Source of the DNA: Callaeas wilsoni | Lineage: Eukaryota; Chordata; Aves; Passeriformes; Callaeidae | Direction: 5' to 3' | DNA: 64,000 nucleotides | Assembly (NCBI GenBank): GCA_013398955.1 | Contig: VWPU01004989.1 | Location: forward strand, 496,001 to 560,000 | Part shown: in pieces, positions 50,414 to 62,100 of the stretch | Layout: each line of letters opens with the position of its first letter | Numbering within the stretch: position 1 is the stretch's first letter | Notes under the pieces: generated by a model | What the model saw: only the letters and a program-made list of their open reading frames with translations | The model's database searches: none | What the model was told of the DNA's origin: nothing | Made by a program: the position numbers and the translations under genes

Positions 50414-52688
50414 CCCTTCCATGTGTTTCCCTAGAAAAGGATGTTCTAGGCCACGCCAAAAATACCAGCATGGCATGTTTCCTTCCACACCACTGGCTCG
50501 ATGGTTTGATCACTGCTCTGACTGTTCTGACAGGGTGAAAAAAGAGGCTGAGAGAAAAAATGTCAGCTACATTTTATCTGGAGAATCATTTGAAAAAAGT
50601 TTTATGGAACAGCGTGAAGCTTTCTGTGGTACTGGACTAGGACATGCACTGAACTGGAAGGAGGCCAAAGGGCAGAAATCAGAAGGGCTGTAAAAGATTC
50701 AAGTGGAAATATCTTTTAGCAAGAGACCTTTCACAGTTTATGCCTATTCTTGTTCTCCAGTGTTTAAAATACCCTCCCAGAAACGAAGGTTAATTACTGT
50801 CTCACCCTTAATGTTGGACATGTCATTCCATAAACTTTTTTAACCTTGTGTTAAGAAAGATAACACTTTCAAACAGTGAGAAATTAACCTGCGTTTTTTG
50901 TATTTCTATTTAGCCTGGCTCTGACAGTAAGAGCTGCATCCACAAAGCAAGCTTTAGAGAACCCTAGCAAGCACTGATAGCTTCTCAGACAATCAGAGCT
51001 GTTCAGCTCCCTAACCTATTGGCTTCTGCCTCCCACTCTGCTATAATCCCCCCAAAATCTCACTGTTTGGCAAAAGAGGAATGGTGCCAAGGCTGGCAGA
51101 TCCAAAAACCTCTGCCCCAGTGTGGGCCGGGTGCCTCCAGAAGTGGAAGAGATCCAGGGCACAGCACAGGGACATCAGCGCTATCCTTGTGAGGATTTTG
51201 CAAGGACCAGAGAATCCAGTGCCTCACAGCTGGAGCAGTCACACCATCTCTCTACCAGGAAACTAAATACGCTTCAAATGACACATCAAAAGACACCCCC
51301 GGCAAATGTTCAGCTTTTTAACCAAGTCCACTCACTCCTCAGAATTCAAGAACAGTTAAACATTTTTTCAGCATTTTAGTCCTTTAGGAAGAGACTTACA
51401 CCTTGTGTTGAATTGGGACCAAAGACGTACACCTGAGATGTGCTTTTCTCAAGACAAGGCTTGGATAATCTACTGTACAAAGTGCACATTTTCATCCAGA
51501 AGGTTCTATTATTTTTAAGGTTTTTGGTCAAATTTTGGACACAAACAGGTTTACAAGAATATAGCAAAAAGATGCTGCAAAAGTCAGAGATGTGTCCTTG
51601 AATGCCTTATTCTCTCCTGCCTTTAATTTTTTCGTCTTTTCTCCTGCTAAAAGACCCAAACAACAGTGTTAAAGGGGAAGATTTCAAAGTCTGTAAGTGT
51701 TATTAGATGAGGAGCCACAACATATCATATGGAAACTGTAATTGAAGAGGAAAAGATTTCTATCATTAAAGACCTTGGTCTTGCCAAAAGCAAATGCAGA
51801 TGAATGTAGACTGACAAGCCCTGAAACAAAGAACCAAACTGACAGGCTACCAGCTAAAGGAAAGATTCTGCAGCATAAAAAGAGATTGGAAGTTATTACA
51901 GAAAAATCCTTTAAAGCCTTTAGCCATGTGTCCAGATGCAGTAAAGAAAGTAAACAAGAAGTTAGGTAGTACTGCTAAAGGAATATAAATCCAGGCTGTT
52001 GATATCACTATAATGACACAGTAGCTAAACTTGCAGAGGAAATACATAGCACACTTTCAGTGTACATGCACTAGAGGAAAATACAACCTCCTTTTTGACG
52101 GGCTGAGCAAAAGAGCTATGAAATACTAGCAGCAAATGCAAGATTTGAATCAAGCTAGTAGTCAGAAGAAGTATCTGTGGTCCTTCCATCAGTCAATTTG
52201 ATTTTTTAGATGAAGGATTATTTCAATCATTATTAATGGTTTTAATTTAAATTTTGGAGATGCACAGCTTACCACCACAATCAGAGAGTGATAAAGCAGA
52301 AATCTGATATTGAGAATACCCAGGAACTCTGTGTGAGAGTCATAAATGCTTCTGTAGGACAGACTGGCTACAAGTGAGTTTTCCCTTCCACAAAATGGTA
52401 TCTTTTGTAACAATTGCTGTCCTTCTTGATATTTTTCTCCATCATTTGCCAGCAAGTATTGAAAAATAAGGAAGAGATGCTTTCCTTCTCTTCAGCTACA
52501 ATGTGCTTTCCAGCCTTATCTAATAAGGGCAACCAGAAACTCACTGAAATCGCTGGACTTTCTCTTATTGCCTTTGTTAAACTCCCTACAGGTCACTGAA
52601 GGTCGAATTATTTATTACCAGGACTGCATATGCCTGGGATATATCTCTTAAAAATAGTATTGCTGATATGAGAGTTACACTGTTACCT
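50414..52688. other. No gene recognised
   Basis: Mixed-composition unique DNA. Open frames of up to 111 codons (50358-50693) overlap the LTR end or each other and show no known motif. Confidence 0.5.
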
Positions 52689-52880
52689 AATTTACTGGAA
52701 ACAGCAAGGGAACCCCCTTCTTTTCATAAATGAGAAAGTCCCTTTCCCCTACCCCTGCCAATGACACGAGTGAGACGGTATTGAACAACATTAATATGGT
52801 CTTGGCCATGCCCACACGGCTTTAGGTTCCCTCACAGCTACTTCAAAAAATTAACCCTGTCCCTGGCCAACACCAGGACA
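52689..52880 (-). mobile_element. ERV LTR copy with internal deletion, same family as 36582
   Basis: Reading the minus strand from 52880: tgtcctggtgttggccaggg, then acagggttaatttt, then a segment matching the 36582 LTR in order (agtagctgtgaggga; catggccaagacc; cattggcaggggtaggggaa; gaaaagaaggg). It then joins directly to ttgctgtttccagtaaatt (52689-52707), 19 bases identical to 36857-36875. About 140 bases present in the 36582 copy are missing between the two blocks, and the 3' end of the LTR is lost. Confidence 0.75.
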
Positions 52881-55800
52881 GTAACTTAATTTAGAAGGGG
52901 AAAAGAAAGAAAGATTTTTCCTAGTAGGTTTTGCTTTACTGTGTTTTGTTTCGGGTCTTTTGGCAATACAACGAAAATAAGTGTATTCATGAAAGTCTTT
53001 TCATAGAACTGAATAGTAACGTACTTATCACAAGTGAGGCCACTTACTATATTACCTGTCATTTCGATTAAAATTTACCTGTTTATCTGTTTCTTGTCAG
53101 AGACACAAAGTTAAAAAATAAAAAAAAGTCAATCCAAAAGTCATTCATTTAAAGAAATTTAAACAAATACATATTCATAAAGAGCTACAGGCCTTTATCA
53201 AGCATTCCTCCCCAAATACAATCTATCTCTGATACCATCAGTAGAAGAAAATCTCTAATAGTGGATTACCTCGTTGAAAAAGAAACTTCTTCACCATTTT
53301 CCAAAGGCTCATACAAGAAAACTGTAACAGAACACACACAGCAGCCAATTTCAGAAGTTGGCAAAACATAGAAGAAAAAAAAAGAATGTAAATTTCATTT
53401 TTCCTCTTAAATTATTTTAAACAGTCTCATGAAGCTAACTGAAACAAGGAGGAAAATGAAATCCAGGGAAAAAGAAGCAGCAACATCCATTCAGTATAAG
53501 ACTGCACAAAGAAAAAAATGCAAGAAGAAACTAATACAGGAAATTAGCATGATGACAGTTTAAAAGCCCAGTAGCTCTCATGTTCTTTTAAAATATTGAT
53601 GACTTTTAATATGAAATATTTTTCTCTGTTCAAAGTTGGTTGGCAACATTGCATGATGCAACATTTCTGTTTTGGACTCTGCTATCTGCAGGCCATCTTT
53701 GCCTAGTAATCACTCTGAGTTTGATATCAAATTTCCTCTGCCAGGCCTTCCATTGGGATAAGAGCTGGAGTGGTGTGTACCTGCTGGGAACGCAGTCATT
53801 TAAATCATTGTTAGCTTTTCTTGTAACACATGAGGTGATTTTGTGTCTCTGAGCATCCTGGAGGCCCTTCTCAAGAGCGGGCCCGGCTGTTGTGCAGAGG
53901 AAACCTGCGGTGTCCCATCAGCAGAGCTGGCGTGACACGGACAAGCGCCAGGGGCTTGCCTGCTTGACCCGACGGCAGATGCTCGCTGCAGAGAGCACCT
54001 TCAAGGCAGCACCGTATGCCAGAAAGGGAGCAAGACCAACTGCGTGCTACGGATGGCTGCTCCCGAGCCTGCTGCCATCCACCCAGGGAGGCTCAGAAAA
54101 GCCTGGCTTTAGTTTTGCATACGCTGGAAACATGCTACGCCTTCAAGTCTAATAAGAACAGAGAGTGTCACTGAGAAACAAGCATCAGGAGCTCCACCTT
54201 ATCCATACAGCACTGAATTCTGTGCTTGAGTCTCCCCGAAGATTATTGTGAACTGCTGGTGACTGAGGAGGACTCTGTGACAGCTCAGCATGACTGAAAA
54301 ATATGCAGTACACTGCCACTTTTCTGTATAGAAAGCTATTTCTAAATACATGAACTAATATGAACTCTGGGGCAGGTACCTTATTTTGTTGTGGATTCAT
54401 ACAATTCCCAAGAAAATAGGGGTTGGTCTAAGACTGCAGCAGTGTAGCACTGCCACAGCAACAACATGCGAACAGAGTAAATGCCAGTCACAGCCCTGAG
54501 ATCCTGCAATACATCTGCCTGTGATTCAAACAGGAAATCAGCAGATTCTCAAAGCCTGCCATGAAAAACCAATTTAAACTCGAAATCAGCTGAAGTATAA
54601 AATCCTTTCTCTCAAAAATTTTAAGAAAGCAAAGCTATAAGGAAGTGTCAAAGTCATTATTGAAAAAATACAAAATGTTTCTCCATTTTTATTTTACGTA
54701 GAATTTTTCAAATGAAAGCAGCAGTTTGCTTTTCTGTGTTCAGAGTTGCTTCCCTATCTCGAACTAAGTGAATAATGCCTTTCATACAACAGCCAGACAA
54801 AACAGTTCATGCAGACTTTCTTGGTACTTCACAGAACAAAGCATCCTAAGAACACAAACAATTAACAGCTGCTAATTCTTGTTATCTTTTTCTTTAAGAA
54901 ATGGGATGCATAATAATGTGGCCAAATCGTTGAATACATCTCACATTACTTCCTCCCTGGATCTTTAAAAAGTGGATGAGTAAGCTCATGAGTATCACTG
55001 CCTCACTAAGGTCAAAAGTCGTCTTCTCATGTTCTTGTTCATATAGGTATCTTCTCCTGCCTTTTCAGTATTTCCTGAAAAAATACTCTTTGTCAAGCAG
55101 ATATACGTTTAATGAAAATCAAATCCTTGGTGGAGACAAGATGTAAACTATCGTGGAAAACTATGGCAGCAACTGAAGATATTCTCCAATTTCCAGTGTT
55201 TTGTTAGCATAAGCATTGAGCTTACTCACTTACAGAGACTTGCATTATTCAAACACGCTTAAAAGCTATAGGGTGGAAAAAACCCCCTAAACTGTAGTTT
55301 AATTAACTGCTAAGCTGTATTCCTGGGGCCATCTGCCCTTCACTCAGAAGCCACCATTGGCACCCTCCCACATGACTAACAGCCATTAAAAGCCCTCTTG
55401 CCTTCAGCATCCCCCGGCACAAAGCAAATACTTAATCTCATATAACAATACCATCTAGTGGTAAAATATATTCATTACACTGCGAATCTCGTATTTTCCT
55501 ACAGCACCCCCGGATAGACACAACAAGAGCAGAAAATGTCTCCTTACACAAATAACTCTGCCCAGCACCAGAACAAATTCATAACTATTCATTTCATCTA
55601 AACATATTCTTAGCTTTAAGCACATTGCTTCATGTAGAGCAGATGAGTTTGTACTCCTCCAAAGGATATTAATGTACCAATGCCATAAACCATCACCTAA
55701 GGAGCAAAGGTACCAAACCAGGCCAGGAGTCATTGCAAGGCACAGCACTACCTGCTGAAAGTGTGCTGGCCACCCGTGTGGAACAACACATGTGTGTCCA

Positions 55801-58047
55801 CAGCTCCTCTGTGACATGTAACAATACAAAAAATGCAAATTTCTCCTGTTCTGAGCAGAGTAAATAGAGGGAAAAAAAGTGCTTACTCCTTTCTACATAA
55901 AGACCGAAATTGTATTCAGCTGGCATGCTGAACCAGCTTCCCCTGTATGACTCCGCTTATCCATGATAGCTAAAAAAGAGTGGAAACTGAACATAAAGGC
56001 AAATTGTTACATTTAGTTGCAAAATCTTTAGGAAAATGTGAATAGTTTGAGAGAGCAGAAAAAAAGCTGGAGTGAGTCAGCAAGGCACAAAGATGACTAA
56101 TGGGAAACAGCAACAACTCGTTTTACAACACAGTAAATACTAGTTATATCGATGATGTAGAGTTAAAAAGCTATTGGACATGAAATAAAATTATTCAAAG
56201 ACAGAATCCTATACTAATGCAATGGGACAATTTGCTCTACTTCAGTGGGCTTTGTGGGAACATTAGCACATTGTAAACAGCATATTAACAAAGAGTGCAT
56301 ATTCGTTAAGGGCAAATTTAGTCAATATTCAACCTGTAGGAACAGTTTAGCACATAAAGCAGTGTCATGCACAAGCCTGGCTTGTTATCAGCTTGACCTC
56401 TTGAATGTTTTCTCTCTCAAAAAAGAACAAAAGCCCAAAAGCTGAAGCACCCTCATAGCCAGGAAAAAAAACAAACATTAAATTTGCACCCTATCAACTT
56501 ACATAGAGATTCATCTGTGGCAAGCTACAAAGTTCTGCTTACACTGGAACAGAAGATACTACAAAAACCACTTTATTGCTTGAAATATGTTCTTATAAAA
56601 ACAAGTCCATTGCTTTCACAAAATGTGATGGTCTAGAAATCTTCTACAGCGTTTAACTGCAGCTGTGGTTTTCCTGCAATATACATATTCATCCAAGAAT
56701 CTTGAAAACTGTTTAAATGCTTGTCCCTTTATCTAATTCAGCAAGACTAATAATGTAACTATCACCCTATGAAAAACTGATGCTCTTCAGAACCTCCTTT
56801 AAGCAGCCTTTCACTTAACGAGATCAGCAGAAAATGCAGATTTCCAAACATGAAACATTTATTAGCCAGCAATAACAACTTCCTATTAAAATTAGCAACA
56901 GCAATGAATCCAACAGTTATTCAGAATGTTATTAAGAGTTAAGATGTTAACAAGGGAATATGGTGACAACCTCTTATAACAAAAGATGGCTAATATGATG
57001 TTTAAAGAAATTCTGAACAGAAATGTCATTGGGATCATACCATTTCTCTACCATGTATGTTACTGCCACCCTCAAATATACAATTACATTATCACAAGCT
57101 TCAATTTATTACTTTAGATGTTAGTTATCAGCTCTAATACATTTTGGATTTTTAAATCTTTTCATAAAGCTCTTCTTACAGACAACTAAAATTAATTTGA
57201 AATTCGTTCTTTACAGAATCAATATTTGGTTGATATCTGTAATTTATCAAGACTGTTTGCATAGGGTAAACATTAGTTTCACTGCTAAATTTGAGGCAGG
57301 AATTGATGTATTCTATTCCCCAAGGTTTCAAAAATTGAGTGAATTAGGCTCTCAAGCTAGAATACTTGCTGGAACAAGATTCCTGAAGCAGCATACCTGC
57401 TCTGTTCAGTCCACCTGCTCAGTTCACCTGCACTCTGCTTCTCATACCAAAAATCCATACCCAGATCTCTACAGAATTTCAACCTTTCAGTAATGACTAC
57501 AGACTAACATTATTTCATTCGATGAAATACAAATCTATAAGCAGCGTTTCAGAACTAAATTATACCACTGACTGAAATTCCTTTTCATTTTTCATTTTCA
57601 TAGAAAAGTTGTATTTATAAATTATTTGCTATTCCTTGCTCTTACTTGCATTTAAATGAATACCTTATGAAATAAATTTCTTTACACAGAACATCAGACC
57701 GTCATAATTGTTATAATCATATCATAAAAAAACTTCTTGCATATTGTAGAAGCACTAGTAGTAGCAGTCAATCACGGAAAATAGCTTTCCATCATTCCCA
57801 CCTTCATGATTCTTAAGACAAAAATTTCAAGGGGTCAATCATCGCACAGCATACGAAAGCAAATATTGAACAGGAAAATATCAATATCTGCAGAGATTTG
57901 TTACAGAACTATATATAAAATTTCAATTAATTCCTTAATATCTTCCTGTCTTAAAAACTGACAAATGAACTTCTTAAAATTTTTTAGTAGTTCAAGAGAC
58001 ATGATTGAAAATTTTCATTATACAATTTTCAAGATTCCCTGATGTCT
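52881..58047. other. No gene recognised; contains a CpG-rich patch
   Basis: AT-rich except for 53870-54140, which is GC-rich with 15 CpGs in 262 bases. Open frames of 127 codons (55455-55838 minus) and 98 codons (57197-57493 plus) have no recognisable motif. No interspersed repeat was recognised. Confidence 0.5.
53878..54139. promoter_or_regulatory. Small CpG-rich patch, possible CpG island
   Basis: Fifteen CpG dinucleotides in 262 bases, with high G+C, against CpG-depleted AT-rich flanks. An 86-codon plus-strand frame (53892-54152) crosses it without a known motif. It could be a small promoter-type island, an orphan island or an unrecognised insertion. I see no TATA box and no downstream gene. 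Confidence 0.35.
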
Positions 58048-59195
58048 GCTGAAAGGGCATCATGGCAGGACACAAGCAGTCAAGATTACTGAAGGTGTCA
58101 GGGAGAAGTTTGTGCCAGAGGTACTGGTTGTGCCAGGCAGGGCGATGCTTGCCAGCATCTGCTGTTCACTGACACGACAGAGCCACCTGGGATGGGACAG
58201 CGGGGGCAGCCATGGCTGTACTGACCATGCAATAGCGGGCTCCAAGATCCTGGCCAGCAAGAAATAGAGTACTGCAGAGTTCTAGCCTGAGACCTGTCCT
58301 GCTTAATGTTTTTATCACTAGCTTGGAGGAGACGGTGCAGTGCACGCTCATCTGGTTTGCAGACTAACACCTAACAGAGAGGGGCCAGTTGACATGCTGG
58401 AAGGCAGAGCTGTGAAGGCAGGCTAGAGATATGTGCTGAAAAGAACTGTGAGAAGTTCAGCGAGGAGAAAAGCCAAGCGCTGCCCTACTAAAGGAAGCTC
58501 CCCTGCTGCAGCCCAGGACGGGGAGGGATAGGCTGGGAAGAAGTTCTGCAGAAACTGCCCTGGCAGGCAGGTGAGCATGGGCCAGATCTGTGCTCGGGCC
58601 AGATCTGTGCTCTAGCCAGAGGGACAGCCAGCAGCCTCTTGGGCTGTATTAGTAGGGGCACAGCCAGCAGATCAACAGAAGAAATCATCCTCCCTTAATC
58701 CCTCACTCAGCACTCACTAGACTTCATCTAACTGTGTCCAATACTAGAAAGGCATGAACAAACTGGAGGGAGCTCAGCAGAGAGCCCCCACAATGCCTGA
58801 GGCTGAAGCATTTGCCCTACAATGAGAGGCTGAGAGAACCACGGCTTGCTTAACCAAAAAAACTTTAGGGGTATTTAACAGCAGCCTACCAATGCCTACA
58901 GGGAGGTTAACAAGAAGATGGAGCCAAGATCTTAATGGGATGGGGACAACAGACAATAGATGTAACCTGAAACAAAAGGTTCAGAATTGATTTAAGGATA
59001 AAAATTTCACCCTTAAGGGCAGTCAGGCAGGGGAGCAGGTTGCTCAGAGAGGCTGTGCAGTCCTTCCTCTTGGATGTTTTCAAGACAAGACTGGACAAAG
59101 TTCTGTACAATTCAGTCCGACTTCAGATCCGACCATGTTTTGAGCAGAAGTGGACTTTGAGGTCCCTTCTCCTCAATTACTCTCTGATCTTATAG
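58048..59195 (+). mobile_element. CR1 LINE, long decayed copy
   Basis: CR1 sequence is clear from about 58280 ('gagacctgtcctgcttaatg', 'ttttatcactagcttggagg', 'gccagttgacatgctggaag') through 'gagaggctgagagaaccacg' and 'ttgctcagagaggctgtgca' to 'tttgaggtcccttctcctca'. The left edge, 58048-58280, is less certain. The catalytic F-A-D-D box is broken: at 58356-58367 the frame reads ttt gca gac taa, so the second Asp is replaced by a stop. A perfect 17-bp tandem duplication lies inside (58579-58612). The 58300-58410 part aligns with 23440-23540, so the two copies are relatives. No clear octamer tail remains at the 3' end. Confidence 0.8.
58579..58612 (+). repeat. Perfect 17-bp tandem duplication inside CR1
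   Basis: gggccagatctgtgctc occurs twice back to back (58579-58595 and 58596-58612). This is a late local duplication, since the copies are identical inside a diverged element. Confidence 0.9.
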
Positions 59196-62100
59196 CCCTA
59201 AGACTAAGTGATAACCTATCTCTTTCTTGTCTTTCTATAGGATGCAGCATATATGCTGGTTAATTAACTAGACGCAAATAGCTTCCATTAGTTTGAAAGC
59301 AGAGTGATGTCTACCCATGTTAAAATTAGCATTAATAAAAACAAATAAGGCTTTACCATCAATGATCAAATACTTCCATTTTGGCATTTTACACATTGCC
59401 AAATATTCCTTATGAAGTTTTGCTGCTGTTTCAAAAACAATCTTGCAGGTAATAGATTACTCCCTTTTCAGCTCCACAGTAATAATAACCCTCAAAACCA
59501 TCTGGGTATTTCGGAGTTTGAGAATTCATTGACCACAAAGAAACTGATGCTCTTTTCTGCTGACACTAGTTATTTTCTCAGCTAAAAGAAGAGGAAGAAT
59601 ACACATGCAGATTCGCACTACCAAGGTGCACATCTGTTCTGTTCCAAGATGAGACCAAAACTACTCTTTAATTATTTACATAAAGATTAGTCACCACAGA
59701 TTTTACTTTATTAATCATCTTGGGTTTTTCCTTATTATGACATTTATTAGCAACCAAAAATTTCAAGAATTCTTGGAACACATGTTAGCATTATATGCCC
59801 CACTACATCTCCTATATATGAGCAATTAAGAAACTACTTCTACATAAGCAGTAAGCTTTATGGCAATCTACACTAATTCCTGTGGAAATAAAATTCACTT
59901 TTCCTGGAAACATCAAATCTTATTCTCACTCTCTGGAGCGTTCTGACTTTTTAACCCAGGCCACAATCACCATCATAATCACAACCTAGAAATAAATTTA
60001 ACCAAACAAAAGTTACAACATTCAACTCAACATTACAGCACACTTGCTTTGTTACCTTTGCAACCTTTTGCAACCTTGTGTCTAAGCCAATAGACTGAAG
60101 ATATTTTTCTCTGGGTAACATTTATCCCCATGACAAATACAATGAATAAAATGATGTTTGGACACAAAACATATAAGTACAAACATAATCCAATTTGAAG
60201 TACTTTTATGCAGATGATATGTATTCCAGGAATACAGTTCAAATCTCATCTTTTTCCATTTCTCTCATCATGGTACACTGTTTAAATGTGAGATCCTCTC
60301 ACATTCCTGAACAGGTGATATGTAGAAGTGAGCTGTCAATGCTTCAAATCAAGTACACAGGACTGCTCTGATGCTGCCATGAAGAGGCCCCTTATGACAA
60401 AGTGATTATTTATAATATTTCTCTAAGTCCTTCTTAAGTTGCTGGTGAGGTCCATTAACCTAATCATAGGATCCGAGAGATCTTCTACTTCAATTCTCTT
60501 TTTGCTGAAACTCTCGCTCAATCCTTGTCCTTAGTGCCAGAGTATCCAATCTCTCTCCCTCATTCTACGCTGTGCCCTTGGCACATCCCTGTAACAGTCA
60601 TTTCAGCAGTTCAGAGCACAAGGGAGACACGGCCGTGAAGATGAACAGGGAATGAGGTCAGCTTCTTTTTATGGGCTGCAGAAATCAAATGGAAATACCA
60701 GTGGCTTTGTTAAGGCCACTAAATATGAACTTCCATGTCCCATCAGAAGAAGATGGCCTGCTGTATTCCATCCCGCACAAAACATCCCCAGAATACTTGA
60801 AATAAAGCTTACAAATTACTACACATGACATACTTTTGCTTTTTACAGAATTAAATAAAAATTTCCAAAATTTTTATCTTTGCATTTTCTGATCTAGGTA
60901 GCAAGTGTAGAAAAAATAAACAAAACCAATACCAAACCAAAACAAACTAAAACAAAAACAAGCCCCAGAGGCCTGCTGTAATACCAAGTTCTAACAAGTA
61001 AGACCTGAAATATGAAGCTGCCACCATAACCTCTATTTTCTGCTTGCAACTCGGTACATCTTACAAGGATACAAAGAGAGATCTTTCAATTGGATGTATT
61101 TCTAAAACCTTAACCACAAAGTTCAAAAAATACAAAGTTTATTTTATTATTTAATGCAAAGTTAGGTTAATTCTAAAGCAGAATTACCGAAAAAGACTAA
61201 ATCCACAGTTATATTGTTTAGAGTTTTCTGCAGAAGTTTGACTGTTTGGTTCAGATTTCCTCTTACAGGTGCAAAAGAAAAATGAAACACAGAGAATACC
61301 CTTAGAGAGAGAGAAGTGATCTTTATAGTAGAGTGGCACAAAGCTGACACAAAAAGTCTTCTTCAAAACTTAAGACATTCTCAGCAGAACCCTTTAATGG
61401 AAAGATTTGTTTTTGAAGACTAACAAGGATAAAGTACAGATCATCTGCAGGATATCTCAAAGCACCCAAGGTGGATCCTCTGAACTGCACATCCTCTGGA
61501 TGTGTCTGATGGTCCTTATTGACATAGGAAAAGTCATGGGAGGACTATGATAGCTGTACAGAGCAAAGGAATAGTGTTAAAATTTTAAAGAAAATAATGA
61601 TTTTTGGATTTCTGAAGTAGTAACAAATGTCCTCTGCTGCACTGACATACTGTCTCACTGTGGTTCTGAGTAACTTTGATGCACCACTGAATTTTCGTTC
61701 CTCTCAAAGAGCATTTTAGAAGCACAACATATACAGAGGTATTTCAGTATACAGGAGCTTAGATCTGCCATACCCTTCTCCGTGGAAAGCTCACTCAGGC
61801 CTAGCTTTATCTTTACACAGTGCCTAAGAAAAATGAGCAGCTTTTCTGTGAAACAGGCAGGGAACTAAATCACTAAATCACTAAAGTAACTAAAAGTTAT
61901 TAAGATTATATTTCAGAATAAATATTTGGTTTCCTCATCTTCTTAGCTACCCTCTATCTCTCCTTTTCCTAGTTTAGCTGAAATAAAAATGGGGTTTCTT
62001 GTCCAAGATGAGTGCTGCTCATGGAGAAGGAAAGGAACCAAGGAACAACCAAGACTCTCGTCTGCAGCCTTGCAGGCCTCAGCATTGCTTGATTCTTTTG

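Noticed and set aside
55455..55838. 127-codon minus-strand open frame
   Set aside because: Cysteine- and leucine-rich peptide without a recognisable domain, overlapped by a second minus-strand frame; treated as chance.
60462..60500. aatcataggatc as a possible minus-strand CR1 tail
   Set aside because: The following bases only loosely resemble a CR1 pre-tail; too short to support.
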